This document shows, piece by piece, positions 1 through 6,608 of a DNA stretch of 27,353 bases. Position 1 is the first letter of the stretch; the number at the start of each line of letters is the position of its first letter. The DNA comes from Pseudomonadota bacterium (lineage in GTDB: Bacteria > Pseudomonadota > Alphaproteobacteria > Rhodospirillales > Magnetospirillaceae). The DNA is taken from assembly GCA_023458315.1 (NCBI GenBank), contig JAEXAH010000084.1, positions 1 through 27,353 on the forward strand, read 5' to 3'. The notes under the pieces were generated by a model. The model did not search any database and was not told the origin of the DNA. It saw nothing but the letters and a program-made list of their open reading frames with translations. The position numbers and the translations under genes are program-made.

Positions 1-95
1 ACCACAGAGACACAGAGGCACAGAGATACCCGCCAGAATTGAGGTAATTCGTTCACCACGGCTCCAATCTCTCTGTGCCTCTGTGTCTCTGTGGT
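1..95. repeat. Inverted-repeat element, CACAGAGR type (copy 0)
   Basis: Positions 1-26 and 70-95 are perfect 26-bp inverted arms. Each arm is ACCA followed by CACAGAGR-type 8-mers. The 43-bp interior is unlike the interiors of the three related copies at 15233-16063. It lies in non-coding DNA and may continue to the left of the window. The arm is shared with the copies around the GxxExxY gene, so this is a dispersed family and not a one-off terminator. No gene is visible inside it. Confidence 0.9.
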
Positions 96-122
96 TTAAT
101 CCCTTGTTAGGTTAGCGCCTAT

Positions 123-163
123 GAGGCACAGCCTCCGGACCACCAGTTTTCTTTTATTTCAAT
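123..163 (-). repeat. 41-bp dispersed repeat, copy A (inverted relative to copy B)
   Basis: Read on the minus strand, this 41-bp stretch matches 25714-25754 on the plus strand with two differences by eye. The shared core includes AAAGAAAACTGGTGGTCCGG followed by a GGAGGCTG(C/T)GCCTC segment. Both copies lie downstream of a gene's 3' end: MYG1 here, the PP2C protein there. It is probably a REP-like or RNA 3'-end element common in this genome. That role is inferred. Confidence 0.8.
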
Positions 164-183
164 TGGATAAATATCTGGAGGGT

Positions 184-230
184 TCGGGAGGCCGCGCCTC
201 CCGATTGGGGGTCGGGGGCAAAAGCCCCCG
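184..230 (-). terminator. Two hairpins downstream of the MYG1-family gene
   Basis: The first palindrome downstream of the minus-strand gene is 213-230, with 7-bp arms CGGGGGC/GCCCCCG and a four-base loop. The second is 184-204, with 9-bp arms TCGGGAGGC/GCCTCCCGA and a three-base loop. Neither is followed by a clear U-tract, so they may protect the RNA 3' end or belong to the composite repeat that includes 123-163. They lie 22 and 48 bp past the stop codon. Confidence 0.5.
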
Positions 231-251
231 AAGATCGGTCAAAGCGAAACC

Positions 252-1142
252 TCAGGGGGTGTCGGCGGCGATGCGGGCCAGGGCCACGGCGCCGTCGCGG
301 CTGGTGGCGCCGCAGACGAAGCGGGCGGGGTGGCAGAAGGTGGCGTCGGGCACGCCGCTGGCCGTGGCGAAATCCCCGTCGCGCAGACCGCCCCAGCTTT
401 CCGGCAGCGGCTTGCGCTGGGCGAACGAGGTGCGTTCGGGCGGCACGGCGCTGATGGTCCATTGCTTGCCCGCCGGGCGCACCACGTACAGTACGTCGGT
501 CAGGTTCAGGTCGAACACCGCGTCCTCCCACGGCACGCGGGTTTCCAGCACGATGATGCGCGGGTCGGCGGCATTGGTCGCGGCTTCGGCCACGCTTTCC
601 TCGGCCAGCACGGCGGCGTGGGCGCGGGCGATGGCGCGGGCCAGTACCAGCGCCGCCAGATCGGCGGCTTCGGCGAAAGCCTGGTTCTCGTCGCGTTCGG
701 GCTCGGCGAAGCTGGGGTTGAAGGCTTCCAGCAGGGTCGAGAAATGGCCGGGATTCGGCGTCATGGCGCCGTTGTCCATCAAATCGATGTCGCGGATCAG
801 ACCGCCATCCAGCTTGGCGGCCATGCGCGCCGCCTCGGCCTCGGTGGTGGCGGGCACCAGGGCGCGGATGGCGCGCACGCCGTAATCGCGCCACACCAGC
901 CCGGCCGAGCTGAACGGCTCGCCATTGGCGCGCAGCGGCTTGTCGCGCATGTGGTGGTCATAGCGGCCCTCGGCCGGGTCGCAACTGCCGCCCACGTCGA
1001 ACACCACGTCGGCGCGCTCCAGCACCTCCATGTCGCGGGTGCGCTCCAGCCGGATGCCGTCGCCCAGCGCGGCGCGCAGGATGGCATAGGCGAAACAATC
1101 GTCGGCGTGGAAGGTGCCGTTATGGGTGGCGACAATGGTCAT
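252..1142 (-). CDS. MYG1-family (UPF0160) putative metal-dependent phosphoesterase/exonuclease
   Basis: A 296-residue protein, close to the usual size of bacterial MYG1-family members. The N-terminus shows the family hallmark THNGTFHADDCFA (residues 6-18), and a DHH motif at residues 62-64 is preceded by a conserved Asp (VFDVGG, about 47-52). These are the metal-binding features of the DHH-like phosphoesterase fold. The eukaryotic homologue MYG1 is a 3'-5' RNA exonuclease; the bacterial role is unsettled. The open frame runs far upstream inside ilvA, but similarity begins at MTIVATHNG, so the ATG at 1142 is chosen. It lies 14 bp after the ilvA stop with only a weak GAAAGA ribosome site, which suggests translation coupled to ilvA. 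It is the last gene of the HD-ilvA-MYG1 run. Confidence 0.85.
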   Translation of the reverse strand: MTIVATHNGTFHADDCFAYAILRAALGDGIRLERTRDMEVLERADVVFDVGGSCDPAEGRYDHHMRDKPLRANGEPFSSAGLVWRDYGVRAIRALVPATTEAEAARMAAKLDGGLIRDIDLMDNGAMTPNPGHFSTLLEAFNPSFAEPERDENQAFAEAADLAALVLARAIARAHAAVLAEESVAEAATNAADPRIIVLETRVPWEDAVFDLNLTDVLYVVRPAGKQWTISAVPPERTSFAQRKPLPESWGGLRDGDFATASGVPDATFCHPARFVCGATSRDGAVALARIAADTP

Positions 1143-1156
1143 GATGCGGTCTTTCG

Positions 1157-2674
1157 TCAGGCCAGGAACAGGCCGTAGGCGGGGTTGGCGGTCTCGTCCC
1201 AATAGGAATAGCCCAGCGCGTCGATACAGGCGACGAACTGGCCGCGCTGGTCCTCGGGCACCTGGATGCCCGCCAGCACGCGGCCGTAATCGGCGCCGTG
1301 GTTGCGGTAATGGAACAGCGAGATGTTCCAGTCCGGCCGCAGCGAATCCAGGAAGGCCAGCAGCGCGCCGGGACGCTCCGGGAACTGGAAGCGGTACAGC
1401 ACCTCGTCCTTCAGGGCGGTGGCGCGGCCGCCGACCATGTAGCGCACATGCAGCTTGGCCACTTCGTTGTCGGTCATGTCGATGACCCGGTGGCCCGCGT
1501 CGCGCAGCAGGGTCATGATCTGCGCCTTTTCCTTCTCGCCGCCCGCCAGCTTGACGCCGACGAAGATCTGCGCCGGTTGCCCGGTGGCATAGCGGTAATT
1601 GAATTCGGTGATGGCGCGGCCGCCCAACAGGCGGATGAAGGTGCGATAGCTGCCCGGCACCTCGGGGATGGTGACGGCCAGCAGCGCCTCGGCTCGCTCG
1701 CCGATCTCGGCCCGTTCGGCCACATGGCGCAGGCGGTCGAAATTGACGTTGGCCCCCGACGCCACCGCCACCAGCGCCCCCGACGGCGCCCGGCCTTCTT
1801 CCACATGGCGGCGCAGACCGGCCAGCGACAGCGCCCCCGCCGGTTCGGCGATGGCGCGGGTGTCGTCGAACACGTCCTTGATGGCGGCGCAAATCTCGTC
1901 GGTGGTGACGGTGACGATGCCGTCCAGCAGGTCGCGGCACAACGCGAAGGTCAGATCGCCCACCTGCCGCACCGCCACGCCGTCGGCGAAGATGCCGACC
2001 TGCGGCAGATTGACCGGATGCCCGGCGGCGATGGCCGCCTGCATGCTGGCGGCGTCCTCGGGCTCGACGCCAAAGACCTTGATGTCGGGGCGCAGGAACT
2101 TGACATAGGCGGCGACGCCCGCCGCCAGCCCGCCGCCGCCGATGGGCAGATAGATGGCGCCGATGTCGCCCGGCCGCTGGCGCAGCAATTCCATGCCGAT
2201 GGTGCCCTGACCGGCGATGACGTCGGCATCGTCGAACGGGTGGATGAACACCAGTCCGTCGCGTTCGGCCAGGATTTGCGCGTGGGCGCGGGCGGAGTCG
2301 AAAGTATCGCCGTGCAGCACCACCTCGCCGCCCAGCCGGGCGACGCTGCGCACCTTGATGCTGGGGGTGGTGGTGGGCATGACGATGACCGCGCGCACGC
2401 CCAGCCGGTTGGCCGACAGCGCCACGCCCTGGGCATGGTTGCCCGCCGAGGCGCAGATGACGCCGCGCGCCCGCTCCTCGGGCGGCAGCGCCTTGATGCG
2501 GTTATGGGCGCCCCGGATCTTGAACGAGAAGACCGGCTGCAAATCCTCGCGCTTCAGCAGCACGTCGCGGCCCAGGCGGGTGGAAAGCTGGGCCATGCGG
2601 TCCAGCGGCGTCTCGACCGCCACCTCGTACACCGCCGAGGTCAGGATGCGGCGCACCATGTCCTGAAGCATCAT
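1157..2674 (-). CDS. ilvA: Threonine ammonia-lyase (threonine dehydratase), biosynthetic type
   Basis: A PLP enzyme that deaminates L-threonine to 2-oxobutanoate, the first committed step of isoleucine synthesis, in the cytoplasm. The 505-residue length matches the long biosynthetic form (E. coli IlvA is 514). Lys52 in FSFKIRGA is the expected PLP Schiff-base lysine. ASAGNHAQG (about 75-83) and the glycine loop PIGGGGLAAG (about 177-186) hold the cofactor phosphate. Residues about 325-505 form the C-terminal regulatory half with two ACT-like repeats (RTFIRLLGGRAITEFNYR, and RPGALLAFLDSL), which gives isoleucine/valine allostery in this family. The start is one of two adjacent ATGs at 2674/2671, a few bases after an AAGGA site. 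It begins 11 bp after the HD gene and ends 14 bp before the MYG1 gene. No ilv neighbours and no peptide-type attenuator are visible. Confidence 0.95.
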   Translation of the reverse strand: MMLQDMVRRILTSAVYEVAVETPLDRMAQLSTRLGRDVLLKREDLQPVFSFKIRGAHNRIKALPPEERARGVICASAGNHAQGVALSANRLGVRAVIVMPTTTPSIKVRSVARLGGEVVLHGDTFDSARAHAQILAERDGLVFIHPFDDADVIAGQGTIGMELLRQRPGDIGAIYLPIGGGGLAAGVAAYVKFLRPDIKVFGVEPEDAASMQAAIAAGHPVNLPQVGIFADGVAVRQVGDLTFALCRDLLDGIVTVTTDEICAAIKDVFDDTRAIAEPAGALSLAGLRRHVEEGRAPSGALVAVASGANVNFDRLRHVAERAEIGERAEALLAVTIPEVPGSYRTFIRLLGGRAITEFNYRYATGQPAQIFVGVKLAGGEKEKAQIMTLLRDAGHRVIDMTDNEVAKLHVRYMVGGRATALKDEVLYRFQFPERPGALLAFLDSLRPDWNISLFHYRNHGADYGRVLAGIQVPEDQRGQFVACIDALGYSYWDETANPAYGLFLA

Positions 2675-2685
2675 CGTTCCTTTCT

Positions 2686-3288
2686 TCAGGCCCGCGCCGG
2701 GGCCAGATAGCCGCGCCGCACCGCTTCGTGCACCAGATTTTCGGCGTGATCGCCCAAGGCGGGGGCGCCCGCGCGGATGCGGTCCACCAGTTTCAGCACC
2801 TTGTCGGCGCTGACGTCGTGCGGCTTCCAGGTGCCGCCCGCCGTGGCGAAATTGTTCATGATGGGTTGCAGGCGGTCCAGCGCGTCGGCGAATTTGGCGG
2901 TGGGGGTGGCGCGGTCCTCGTATTCCCGCCACAGGGCGATCAGTTCGGCGGCCTGATCCGCGGGCAGCATGCCGTACAGGCGGGCGGCGGCCTTTTCCTC
3001 GCGCTCGGCCTTGTCCTGGTTGCCCTTGTCGTCGTGGATGAAGGTGTCGCCCGCGTCGATCTCGACCACGTCGTGGAACAGCAGCATGCGGCTGGCGCGC
3101 AGCGGGTCGGCACCGGGCGGCGCGTGCTCGGCCAGCAGGATCGCCATCATGGCGACGTGCCAGGAATGCTCGGCGTCGTTTTCCTGCCGCGACGAATCGG
3201 CCAGCAGGGTCTGGCGCAGGATGGTCTTCAGCTTGTCCAGTTCCAGCGAGAACGCCAACTGGCGGGAAAGGCGGTCTTGGTCGGTCAT
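2686..3288 (-). CDS. HD-domain phosphohydrolase (HDDC2/YfbR-like)
   Basis: A 200-residue HD-superfamily protein. Metal ligands are visible in order: His in AEHSWHVAMMA, the HD pair in LLFHDVVEIDAGD, and a downstream Asp in KFADALDRLQP. This layout resembles the HD_3 group, which includes E. coli YfbR and human HDDC2, both nucleoside 5'-monophosphatases. Nucleotidase activity here is inferred from that resemblance. The frame extends further upstream, but the ATG at 3288 (MTDQDRLSRQ) begins the family-like sequence and keeps the gene clear of the divergent rplY leader. No convincing ribosome site precedes it. It heads the HD-ilvA-MYG1 cluster. Confidence 0.82.
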   Translation of the reverse strand: MTDQDRLSRQLAFSLELDKLKTILRQTLLADSSRQENDAEHSWHVAMMAILLAEHAPPGADPLRASRMLLFHDVVEIDAGDTFIHDDKGNQDKAEREEKAAARLYGMLPADQAAELIALWREYEDRATPTAKFADALDRLQPIMNNFATAGGTWKPHDVSADKVLKLVDRIRAGAPALGDHAENLVHEAVRRGYLAPARA

Positions 3289-3314
3289 GATCGGGGCATA
3301 TAACCGGAATCCCG

Positions 3315-3343
3315 TTGAACTCGATACCGAAAAACGGTATGTC
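3315..3343 (+). promoter_or_regulatory. Candidate promoter/operator of the rplY operon
   Basis: TTGAAC (3315-3320) lies 17 bp before TATGTC (3338-3343), a fair sigma-70-like pair for rplY. The spacer contains the palindrome ATACCG-A5-CGGTAT (3324-3340), which overlaps the proposed -10 and could be an operator or a short hairpin. It sits in the 112-bp gap between the divergent HD and rplY genes. Based on consensus matching only. Confidence 0.35.
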
Positions 3344-3367
3344 AGCCGCTTCGGCGCGGCACCCCTG

Positions 3368-3380
3368 GAGGCCGCGCCTC
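3368..3380 (+). promoter_or_regulatory. Small hairpin in the rplY leader
   Basis: GAGGC-CGC-GCCTC forms a 5-bp stem that ends ten bases before the GGAG ribosome site (3390-3393) of rplY. The same GGAGGCCGCGCCTC string recurs at 187-200, so it may be a repeat fragment and not an L25-binding site. Confidence 0.3.
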
Positions 3381-3400
3381 TTGTGCTATGGAGAAACAGA

Positions 3401-4003
3401 ATGACTGAGATCAGCGCCATCGTCGCCGAGCTGCGCGATCGGGCCGGAAAGGGGGCCGCCCGTGCCACTCGCCGTGAAGGCAAGGTTCCGGGTGTGATTT
3501 ACGGTGCCAAGCAGGCCCCCGTCACCATCGCCCTCGACCCCCGCGTCGTCTGGGCCGAGCTGAACAAGTCGGGCTTCAAGACCCGCCTGTTCGACATCGA
3601 CCTGGGGAATGGTTCGAAGGAGCGTTGCCTCGCTCGCGACATCCAGTTCCACCCCGTCACCGACCAGCCCCAGCACATCGACTTCCTGCGCGTTTCGGCC
3701 GACGCCGTCGTGCACGTCAAGGTGCCGGTGCACGTCGCCAATGCCGACAAGGCCCCGGGCGTCAAGCGCGGCGGCGTGGTCAGCATCGAGCTGCACGAAG
3801 TCGAAGTGACCTGCGCCCCCGACAACATCCCGGCCGAGATCGTCGTCGATCTGACCGGCCTGGAAATCGGTGCCGCCGTGCACGTGTCCGAGCTGAAGCT
3901 GCCGGCCGGCGTGACCCCGTACCACATGTCCGCCCAGGGCACCGTGGTGTCGATCGGCGCCCCGACCGTGGCCCAGGCCGCCGAGGCCGAGCAGGCCGGC
4001 TGA
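3401..4003 (+). CDS. rplY: 50S ribosomal protein L25 (general stress protein Ctc form)
   Basis: A 200-residue L25 of the long TL5/Ctc type. The N-terminal half (about 1-95) is the 5S rRNA-binding L25 domain, with typical segments such as ARATRREGKVPGVIYG and RDIQFHPVTDQPQHIDFLRV. Residues about 100-190 form the beta-rich Ctc domain, and the short tail is Ala/Glu-rich. E. coli L25 lacks the second domain and is only 94 residues. The ATG at 3401 has a good GGAG site seven bases upstream; the longer open frame reaches back into the HD gene and is not used. It heads the operon with pth, which starts two bases after its stop, a pairing common in bacteria. Confidence 0.95.
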   Translation: MTEISAIVAELRDRAGKGAARATRREGKVPGVIYGAKQAPVTIALDPRVVWAELNKSGFKTRLFDIDLGNGSKERCLARDIQFHPVTDQPQHIDFLRVSADAVVHVKVPVHVANADKAPGVKRGGVVSIELHEVEVTCAPDNIPAEIVVDLTGLEIGAAVHVSELKLPAGVTPYHMSAQGTVVSIGAPTVAQAAEAEQAG

Positions 4004-4005
4004 CG

Positions 4006-4707
4006 ATGATCCTGGTGGTTGGCCTCGGCAATCCCGGGGGCGAATACGCCAGGAACCGTCACAACATCGGCTTCATGGCGGCGGACGAACTCGTCCGCCG
4101 CCATTCCTTTGGGCCCTGGCGTTCCAAGTTCCAGGGCGAGCTGGCCGAAGGTGTGATCGGCGGCGCCAAGGTGCTGGTGTTGAAGCCCATGACCTACATG
4201 AACCTGTCGGGTCAGTCGGTGGCGGCGGCGGCGCGCTTCCTGAAAGTGCCGGTCGAGGACGTGGTGGTGATCCACGACGAACTGGACCTGGCGCCCGGTC
4301 GGCTGCGCGTCAAGCGCGGCGGCGGCGCGGGCGGCCATAACGGCCTGAAAAGCATCGACCAGCATCTGGGCCAGAATTACCGCCGCATCCGCCTGGGCAT
4401 CGGCCATCCCGGCGACAAGGACCGGGTGGCGGGCTATGTGCTGCACGATTTCGCCAAGGCCGAGCAGGTCTGGCTGGACCCTTTGATCGATTCGGTGGCC
4501 GACGCCCTGCCGTTGCTGCTGAAGGGCGACGAGGCCGGGTTCATGAACCGGGTGAGCGTGCTGACCGCGCCGCCCAAGCAGAAAAAAGAAAAGCCGGTCG
4601 AGAGCGCGCCCAAGGCCGCGCCCGCCCAGCCCAGCATTTCCACTCCCGCCCCGTCCGGCAGCATCGCCGAGGCGATCCGGGCGGCCCTGGCACGAAAGAA
4701 GGACTGA
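4006..4707 (+). CDS. pth: Peptidyl-tRNA hydrolase with a C-terminal extension
   Basis: Releases peptides from peptidyl-tRNA that has dropped off the ribosome. All classical active-site residues are present: Asn9 (GLGNPG), catalytic His19 (NRHNIGF), Asn66 (TYMNLSG), Asp91 (HDELDL) and Asn112 (GGHNGLKS). The core ends near residue 190, the usual full length. About 43 extra residues, rich in Lys, Ala and Pro, run to residue 233. Similar tails occur in other alphaproteobacterial Pth proteins, to my recollection; a role in RNA or ribosome contact is a guess. It starts two bases after the rplY stop and ends one base before the ychF ATG, so translation is probably coupled. Confidence 0.96.
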   Translation: MILVVGLGNPGGEYARNRHNIGFMAADELVRRHSFGPWRSKFQGELAEGVIGGAKVLVLKPMTYMNLSGQSVAAAARFLKVPVEDVVVIHDELDLAPGRLRVKRGGGAGGHNGLKSIDQHLGQNYRRIRLGIGHPGDKDRVAGYVLHDFAKAEQVWLDPLIDSVADALPLLLKGDEAGFMNRVSVLTAPPKQKKEKPVESAPKAAPAQPSISTPAPSGSIAEAIRAALARKKD

Positions 4708-4708
4708 C

Positions 4709-5812
4709 ATGGGTTTCAACTGCGGCATCGTCGGCCTGCCCAACGTGGGCAAGAGCACCCTGTTCAACGCGTTGACCCAGACGGCGGCGGCGCAGGCGGC
4801 CAATTATCCGTTCTGCACCATCGAACCCAATGTCGGCCGCGTGGCGGTGCCCGATCCGCGTCTGGACGAACTGGTGCGCATCGCCAAGAGCCAGAAGGAA
4901 ATCCCGACCCAACTGGAATTCGTGGACATCGCCGGTCTGGTGCGCGGCGCGTCGAAGGGCGAGGGCCTGGGCAATCAGTTCCTGGCCAACATCCGCGAGG
5001 TGGACGCCATCGTCCATGTGCTGCGCTGCTTCGTGGACGACGACATCAAGCACGTCGAGGATTCGGTGGACCCGGTGCGCGACGCCGAGATCATCGAAAC
5101 CGAACTGATGCTGTCGGATTTGGAAAGCCTGGAACGCCGCATCGTGCCGCTGGAGAAGAAGGCCAAGAACGGCGACAAGGAGGCCAAGGCCCAGATCGAC
5201 GTCATGGCCCCGGTTCTGGCGGTGCTGCGCGACGGCAAGCCCGCCCGTGTGGTCAAGTTCGACGATGAAGAACAGAACCGCATGTTCAAGCAATTGGGCC
5301 TGTTGACCTCGAAGCCGGTGGTCTATGCCTGCAACGTGGACGAAGGTTCCGCCGCCGAGGGCAACGCCCTGTCGCAGAAGGTGTTCGCCATGGCCGCCGC
5401 CGAGGGCAATTCGGCGGTGGTGATCTCGGCCGCCATCGAAGCGGAAATCGCCCAATTGGGCACCGAGGAAGAAAAGAAGGAATTCCTGGAGACCCTGGGC
5501 CTCGAGGAAACCGGTCTGGCCCGCGTCATCCGCGCCGGTTACGACCTGCTGCACCTGATCACCTTCTTCACCGTCGGCCCCAAGGAAGCCCGCGCCTGGA
5601 CCGTGCAGAAGGGCGCCAAGGCGCCCCAGGCCGCCGGTGTCATCCACACCGATTTCGAAAAGGGCTTCATCCGCGCCGAAACCATCGCCTATGCCGATTT
5701 CATCGCCCTGGGCGGCGAGGCCGGGGCCAAGGAAGCGGGCAAGATGCGGCTGGAGGGCAAGGAATACGTGGTCCAGGACGGCGACATCTTCCATTTCCGC
5801 TTCAACGTCTGA
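4709..5812 (+). CDS. ychF: Redox-regulated ATPase YchF (Obg-family, OLA1 type)
   Basis: A 367-residue P-loop protein of the YchF/OLA1 family, which binds ribosomes and prefers ATP over GTP. The P-loop GLPNVGKS is at residues 9-16 and the G3 motif DIAGLVRGA lies near residue 73. The G4 position reads NVDE in place of NKxD, the change linked to ATP preference. A coiled-coil segment follows (LESLERRIVPLEKKAKNG), and a C-terminal TGS-like domain contains FFTVGPKEARAWTV. An AAGGA site precedes the ATG, which lies one base after the pth stop. The gene completes the rplY-pth-ychF translation operon; pth-ychF adjacency is common in proteobacteria. Confidence 0.96.
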   Translation: MGFNCGIVGLPNVGKSTLFNALTQTAAAQAANYPFCTIEPNVGRVAVPDPRLDELVRIAKSQKEIPTQLEFVDIAGLVRGASKGEGLGNQFLANIREVDAIVHVLRCFVDDDIKHVEDSVDPVRDAEIIETELMLSDLESLERRIVPLEKKAKNGDKEAKAQIDVMAPVLAVLRDGKPARVVKFDDEEQNRMFKQLGLLTSKPVVYACNVDEGSAAEGNALSQKVFAMAAAEGNSAVVISAAIEAEIAQLGTEEEKKEFLETLGLEETGLARVIRAGYDLLHLITFFTVGPKEARAWTVQKGAKAPQAAGVIHTDFEKGFIRAETIAYADFIALGGEAGAKEAGKMRLEGKEYVVQDGDIFHFRFNV

Positions 5813-5884
5813 CCTTCCCTTGACGGCAGTCATGCCGCCGGTTCCCGCGCCCCTTTATGGTCCCGGACGACCATGGAGGGGCGC

Positions 5885-6322
5885 ATGCCGTTCGGGGACC
5901 AGTTCAGGGCGTCGTGGAAAGAGCATTTCGTCATCGGCGATCCGCTGATCGACGGCCAGCACCGTGCCTTCTTCGACGAGGTGGCGGCGGTGGCCGGGGC
6001 GTTGGATTGTGGCGGCGGCCGGGAAGAGGTGATCGGCTTCTACCGCGCCTTCTATGGCGGGCTGCTGGTGCATTTCCGCGACGAGGAAGCCATGCTGGCC
6101 CGTGTCGGCTTTCCCGACCTCGAGGAACACCGCGCCGAGCATCAGGCGCTGCTGGCCTCGGTATCGGCGGTCGAGGGCATGCTGCTGACCGCCGACGACC
6201 TGGACCAGTGGCGGTTCATCGTCAAACGCCTGTGCATCGCCCTGGTCGAGCATCTGGCCGGAACCGACATGCGGTACAAGCGGTTCCTGGGCGTTTCTCA
6301 CCCGGAAAGCACCGCCTTGTGA
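5885..6322 (+). CDS. Bacteriohemerythrin
   Basis: A single-domain hemerythrin of 145 residues. All seven diiron ligands can be assigned (numbering from the 5885 start): His26 (DGQH), His63 and Glu67 (HFRDEE), His82 and His86 (HRAEH), His123 and Asp128 (HLAGTD). Proteins of this kind bind O2 reversibly and act in oxygen storage, delivery or sensing; they are numerous in magnetotactic and other microaerophilic bacteria. An earlier in-frame ATG lies at 5873, but the GGAGGG at 5875-5880 sits four bases before the ATG at 5885, so the later start is preferred. It is 72 bp after ychF and may be a separate unit. Its substrate or partner cannot be told from context. Confidence 0.88.
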   Translation: MPFGDQFRASWKEHFVIGDPLIDGQHRAFFDEVAAVAGALDCGGGREEVIGFYRAFYGGLLVHFRDEEAMLARVGFPDLEEHRAEHQALLASVSAVEGMLLTADDLDQWRFIVKRLCIALVEHLAGTDMRYKRFLGVSHPESTAL

Positions 6323-6330
6323 TGATGCGG

Positions 6331-6359
6331 CCGGCCCAGGTTGCACTTCCACTGGCCGG
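6331..6359 (+). terminator. Weak hairpin after the hemerythrin gene
   Basis: CCGGCC(C)AG and CTGGCCGG form an 8-bp stem with one bulge, nine bases after the hemerythrin stop. No U-tract follows directly. The remaining DNA to the tRNA (6360-6451) holds two copies of GTTGCACTT (6340-6348, 6396-6404) and a run of six T at about 6414-6419. I see no gene there. Confidence 0.3.
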
Positions 6360-6451
6360 TATTCGCGTCGCGTTGCGTGGTGTTTGCCCGACAGCGTTGC
6401 ACTTACGGAACGGTTTTTTGGTGGGCGGAATCGTTAAGTCATTGAAAAGAT

Positions 6452-6527
6452 TGGTGGGCCCGGAGGGACTCGAACCCCCAACCAAGCCGTTATGAGCGGC
6501 CGGCTCTAACCATTGAGCTACAGGCCC
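6452..6527 (-). tRNA. tRNA-Ile2, anticodon CAU (lysidine type)
   Basis: A full 76-nt cloverleaf on the minus strand with encoded CCA. It has a 7-bp acceptor stem (GGGCCTG/CGGGCCC), D-stem GCTC/GAGC, anticodon loop CTCATAA, variable loop TGGTT, and T-loop TTCGAGT. The anticodon is CAU. Initiator Met is excluded because position 1-72 is a G-C pair. Ile2 is preferred over elongator Met for two reasons. Pairs C4-G69 and C5-G68 are the known positive determinants for the lysidine synthase TilS. The anticodon arm and variable loop (CTCATAA...CTTGGT) also resemble E. coli ileX. After modification it would read AUA codons. Confidence 0.9.
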
Positions 6528-6608
6528 CACCGGGGGCGGAAGATAGCCGAATGTTTCGGCGAGGGCGAGGGGGCTTTCGCTCCCAACCGCCACTCTTTCG
6601 TGTCGGCA

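Noticed and set aside
252..1940. A 562-residue version of the MYG1 protein
   Set aside because: The extra N-terminal part is an out-of-frame translation of ilvA; similarity starts at the ATG at 1142.
6452..6527. Elongator or initiator tRNA-Met (same CAU anticodon)
   Set aside because: G1-C72 pairing excludes the initiator. The C4-G69 and C5-G68 pairs and the ileX-like anticodon arm favour Ile2 over elongator Met. A search for the other CAU tRNAs in the genome would settle it.
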